Below are positions 5,625 to 7,914 of a stretch of DNA of 7,914 nucleotides, one piece after another (the stretch's first letter is position 1; each line of letters begins with the position of its first letter). The notes under the pieces were generated by a model. The model ran no database searches and had not been told where the DNA came from. It saw only the letters and a program-made list of their open reading frames with translations. A program made the position numbers and the translations under genes. This stretch comes from an uncultured Rothia sp. (GTDB lineage: Bacteria; Actinomycetota; Actinomycetes; Actinomycetales; Micrococcaceae): NCBI RefSeq assembly GCF_937976295.1, contig NZ_CALJRY010000068.1, positions 1 through 7,914 of the forward strand. The letters run 5' to 3'.

Positions 5625-6692
5625 ATGTCTACTTTTTCCTCTCGTCGCGCCCTTTTTAAGGGTGCGGCAGCACTAACAGTCGCTGGCGCTTTGGGTGCGC
5701 ACCACGCCGGCGAGCAGAGCGCCCAGGCTGCCACCTTGGACGTTAAGACCACTCCGCTGACGTTCAAGATTACTGAGGCGTCATTTGATATTAGCGGTTT
5801 CAACCTCAGCTACGAGATTACCGGTCTGCAGGCTGTGATTGATACCGGCCTGTACACCCCGTACATTGAGGTCGGCTACTACACCAAGGAGAAGGGCTTC
5901 AAGCAGTTCTATTTCTTCTCTCTTGAGCCGAAGAAGCCCATCGAGAATGATGTCTACGTCAGGCACCACATCATTTCTCGTGATGCCACTGGTGGCCCGA
6001 AGGCAGACTATGGTGTTCGTCTGTCTCTTCGTCCGCGCCGTGAGCAGTACACCATTCTGCGCACTATTGAAATTCGCCCGACGATTAACACCGAGTTCGC
6101 GTGGGCGCCGTTCATTGTGGACATTGATATGGATGGCGAGTACGCTCCCGATATTTATAGGTCGTGTAGCGCGAAGGTTCTGCTGCTCGATAAGAATCGT
6201 TGCTTCTATCCCCAGCGTGCGGTGACTCGCGGCGACCTGATGGATGCAATCTACCGAGGCGCCCGCTCGCCGAAGGTGAAGCTTCCTGCGCGTTCTCCTT
6301 TCCCGGATTTGTCCCCGAAGGATGAACGTTACGCGGCGTACATTTGGGCGTATCAGCAGGGTCTGACGTCCGGCTGGTCTGACGGTAAGATGCACCCGGA
6401 GGCGGTGGCCAGCCGCGCTACGATGGCTGCGTTCTTCTACCGTTACTTTATGCTTATTGGCCGTCGTCCTTCGCGGTTCAATCCCACGATTCCGCAGGAT
6501 ATGAAGCCGGGTGCCCCGTTCTACACTGAGTCGGTGTGGCTGCACTCATCGGTGAATGTTGACCCGAGCTTTATCTATAAGAGCAAGGATTTCCGTCCGA
6601 CTAAGATTGCTACCCGCGAGGAGCTGGCTCGTGTCCTGTCAATGCTCGACATGCTTGACACCATCCCCAACAGCCCCTATATCGATGATTAA
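5625..6692 (+). CDS. Tat-exported S-layer homology (SLH) domain protein
   Basis: 355 aa. Residues 1-35 form a twin-arginine signal peptide: SRRALFK (6-12), an Ala-rich hydrophobic core, and AQA before the likely cleavage at 35/36, so the protein is predicted to be exported folded. Residues about 38-180 are a beta-rich region rich in aromatic residues that I do not recognise. The C-terminal part has SLH repeats, which bind cell-wall polymers: a partial one (YPQRAVTRGDLMDAIYR, 195-211), a full one (FPDLS at 226 through SGWSDGKMHPEAVASRATMAAFFYR, 249-273), and a degenerate third (about 291-343, ending ATREELARVLSML). It is probably wall-attached. A single Cys pair (C181, C193) lies between the two halves. 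The ATG at 5625 has GGGA 7 nt upstream. It stands as a single gene, followed by a strong terminator. The role is unknown. Confidence 0.85.
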   Translation: MSTFSSRRALFKGAAALTVAGALGAHHAGEQSAQAATLDVKTTPLTFKITEASFDISGFNLSYEITGLQAVIDTGLYTPYIEVGYYTKEKGFKQFYFFSLEPKKPIENDVYVRHHIISRDATGGPKADYGVRLSLRPRREQYTILRTIEIRPTINTEFAWAPFIVDIDMDGEYAPDIYRSCSAKVLLLDKNRCFYPQRAVTRGDLMDAIYRGARSPKVKLPARSPFPDLSPKDERYAAYIWAYQQGLTSGWSDGKMHPEAVASRATMAAFFYRYFMLIGRRPSRFNPTIPQDMKPGAPFYTESVWLHSSVNVDPSFIYKSKDFRPTKIATREELARVLSMLDMLDTIPNSPYIDD

Positions 6693-6785
6693 GATTCGGC
6701 AGGTGCTGTGAACCGGGCGGTTGGCCCTACACGTTTTAGCGTGGGTTGACCTCTGCGAACAGTAGCTGAAGATAGCGGCTGTTAG

Positions 6786-6824
6786 AAGGGGCGGTGAGAG
6801 TTTTTCTCTCGCCGCCCCTTTTCG
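6786..6824 (+). terminator. Terminator after the SLH gene
   Basis: AAGGGGCGGTGAGAG (6786-6800) pairs with CTCTCGCCGCCCCTT (6806-6820) around TTTTT: 15 bp with one U-G pair, then TTCG. Very stable intrinsic terminator, 94 nt after the stop. Confidence 0.9.
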
Positions 6825-6849
6825 TGTGCCTGTTTTGTGTGCCTGTTTT
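6824..6849 (+). repeat. Perfect tandem 13-bp duplication
   Basis: GTGTGCCTGTTTT occurs twice without a gap (6824-6836 and 6837-6849), immediately downstream of the terminator stem. It is probably a replication-slippage duplication. Confidence 0.85.
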
Positions 6850-7186
6850 CTTGTGCAGGCGCTGCTGGGTGCTGTTTTTAATGCTGGTGATATTTTCAGT
6901 TTTATTTCTCTATTGTGCAATCTTTTGGGGGTTGGGCTTTGTATAAAACCGGGGCGTAATTTTTGATTTTTTGTCTTATAACTCTCATCGGCATGTTTTT
7001 CTCGTGTTTTCATTGAATGTCTAAGACTTGCGTTGGTAGGCTGAAATTGCACTTCAGCATGCCGCCGCTACGGGTCCTCTACGATGTAGATTCGGTGCGG
7101 GTTCGGTGTGGTGGACTGTCACTCATTTATCCTCTCAACTTCTTTTCTCATTCGCCCTCTTTCATGCAGAAAATTCAGATTGGATA
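6850..7186. other. AT-rich intergenic stretch without a supported gene
   Basis: No convincing coding frame on either strand. The stretch is T-rich on the plus strand (about 6880-7020). It holds a candidate promoter (7013-7042), a small inverted repeat GCTGAA/TTCAGC (7040-7045, 7053-7058), and a direct repeat of TTCGGTG (7091 and 7102, 11-bp period). The base composition contrasts with the GC-rich genes around it. Confidence 0.55.
7013..7042 (+). promoter_or_regulatory. Candidate promoter for the secreted-protein gene
   Basis: TTGAAT (7013-7018), an 18-bp spacer and TAGGCT (7037-7042) fit a vegetative promoter with a start near 7049, giving a leader of about 140 nt. A small inverted repeat overlaps the -10 and the start site. 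Other AT-rich boxes nearby (TATAAA 6942, TATAAC 6977) are alternatives without matching -35 elements. Confidence 0.35.
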
Positions 7187-7914
7187 ATGATGTCCTCTTT
7201 CTTTAAGCCTGCTCCTGGCACGCGCCGAAAGGTTGCGGGTGTATCTCTGGTTTTGGGCTTGACTCCACTGCTGGCTTTGACGCCGGTGGCGGCTCAGCCA
7301 GCGCCCGCCTCCCCTGTGAACACGCAGCAGGCAACTACTCAAGAAACACCAGCCCGTCAGGTGCCTCAGGTGCAGGGTGACGATCCCGCCTCTGAACTGG
7401 AGAAGGTTGATTTGAAGGTCACGACAGGCCCCCTCAACATTTCTCAGGGCGGTATCATTTCGGTAACGACCTCTCCGTTGAGTGCTGAATTCCGTCAGAA
7501 GTACACGTTCCACGAGCTCGCGTTGGTGGAACGTGGTTCCACGTACGTCCATGTCGGGCATCATAATTATGTTCCCCTCACTCAGTACGGTGGGATGGTT
7601 AGGGACCTCAAGCAGCAGGGTAATGTGCGAGAGAACCCGGATGGCAGCCTCACCTTCACACTCGTTGTTCCCGCCCAAGTTGTTGAGGCTCCAGAGGGGA
7701 CTCTCTTCGATATGGTACTGACGTACTACCCGTCGAACGAGTATGAGCCGGATCCGTTGACGTGGTCGAATCGCCGGGTAATCCGCACTCCTACCGATGT
7801 GGTGCAGGACGCTAAACCTACGGAGACCACCTACCTCTTCAGTTCACCTTCTATCGAGCATCCAGAAGAGGATAAAAAACTGCAGGTTGAGGGTTTAAAT
7901 ACGCCATCGAAAAG
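7187..7914 (+). CDS. Secreted or surface protein, unrecognised family, 3' end beyond window
   Basis: Open to the window edge: 242 codons without a stop. The N terminus is a signal peptide: basic TRRK (12-15), hydrophobic VAGVSLVLGLTPLLALTPVAA (two joined stretches, 16-36), then an Ala/Pro region with possible cleavage after A36 or A41. RR is followed by KV, so Sec export is likelier than Tat. Residues 37-70 are a Pro/Thr/Gln-rich linker. Residues 74-200 alternate beta-type hydrophobic and polar positions (for example GTLFDMVLTYYPS, 171-183) and suggest an Ig-like ectodomain, but no family is recognised. The next residues are again Pro/Thr/Glu-rich. Two adjacent ATGs (7187, 7190) compete; weak GGA (7182-7184) favours 7190. 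It follows the SLH gene in the same direction with its own promoter region. A C-terminal anchor, if any, is not visible. Confidence 0.75.
   Translation, partial: MMSSFFKPAPGTRRKVAGVSLVLGLTPLLALTPVAAQPAPASPVNTQQATTQETPARQVPQVQGDDPASELEKVDLKVTTGPLNISQGGIISVTTSPLSAEFRQKYTFHELALVERGSTYVHVGHHNYVPLTQYGGMVRDLKQQGNVRENPDGSLTFTLVVPAQVVEAPEGTLFDMVLTYYPSNEYEPDPLTWSNRRVIRTPTDVVQDAKPTETTYLFSSPSIEHPEEDKKLQVEGLNTPSK

Noticed and set aside
5781..6545. 254-codon open frame antisense to the SLH gene
   Set aside because: Arg- and His-rich shadow translation without a ribosome site or recognisable motif; the sense strand has a signal peptide and SLH repeats.
6639..7052. 137-codon minus-strand frame across the SLH terminator and AT-rich spacer
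   Set aside because: Crosses a strong terminator and a tandem repeat, has low-complexity Lys/Thr/Ser content and no ribosome site.
5472..7140. Similar leader words (GGA-T-TCACTC and TCTCAACT) before both surface-protein genes
   Set aside because: The words recur at 5472/5497 and 7113/7133, but spacing to each other and to the start codons differs, and overall identity is low; chance is likely.

Overview
This window is chromosomal DNA from a high-GC Gram-positive bacterium (Actinobacteria). The family-level guess is Micrococcaceae, possibly a Rothia-like species. The support is the actinobacterial form of the proteins (MptB-type mannosyltransferase, oligoribonuclease with an added acidic tail, deformylase ending in a GWTVDGNSWMPG-like tail), a tRNA-His with no encoded CCA, frequent G/C third codon positions, leaderless -10 geometry, and surface proteins with S-layer homology (SLH) domains. 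The genus is inference.

Left part (1-2097): a tRNA-Arg(TCT) cut by the window edge and an MptB-like polytopic mannosyltransferase both read leftward. A short intergenic stretch with an imperfect long inverted repeat separates mptB from the divergent oligoribonuclease gene.

Middle (2098-5424): an RNA- and protein-maturation block. orn (degrades the last oligoribonucleotides), tRNA-His with a clear promoter and terminator, and def (peptide deformylase) read rightward. rnpB (RNase P RNA) reads leftward and converges with def on a perfect 20-bp bidirectional terminator. yaaA (peroxide-stress DUF328 family) diverges from rnpB. orn and yaaA both have a TANNNT -10 box exactly 6 nt before the start codon, which suggests leaderless mRNAs. 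yaaA is followed by two tandem intrinsic terminators.

Right part (5425-7914): more AT-rich intergenic DNA surrounds two envelope or secreted protein genes. The first encodes a twin-arginine-exported protein with an unrecognised N-terminal domain and C-terminal SLH repeats. Its leader has a strong hairpin and two mutually exclusive hairpins. The second has a signal peptide and an unrecognised beta-rich ectodomain, and runs off the window end. This is the least ordinary part of the window. The rest is conserved housekeeping. I see no CRISPR array, insertion sequence, phage gene or recognisable defence system.
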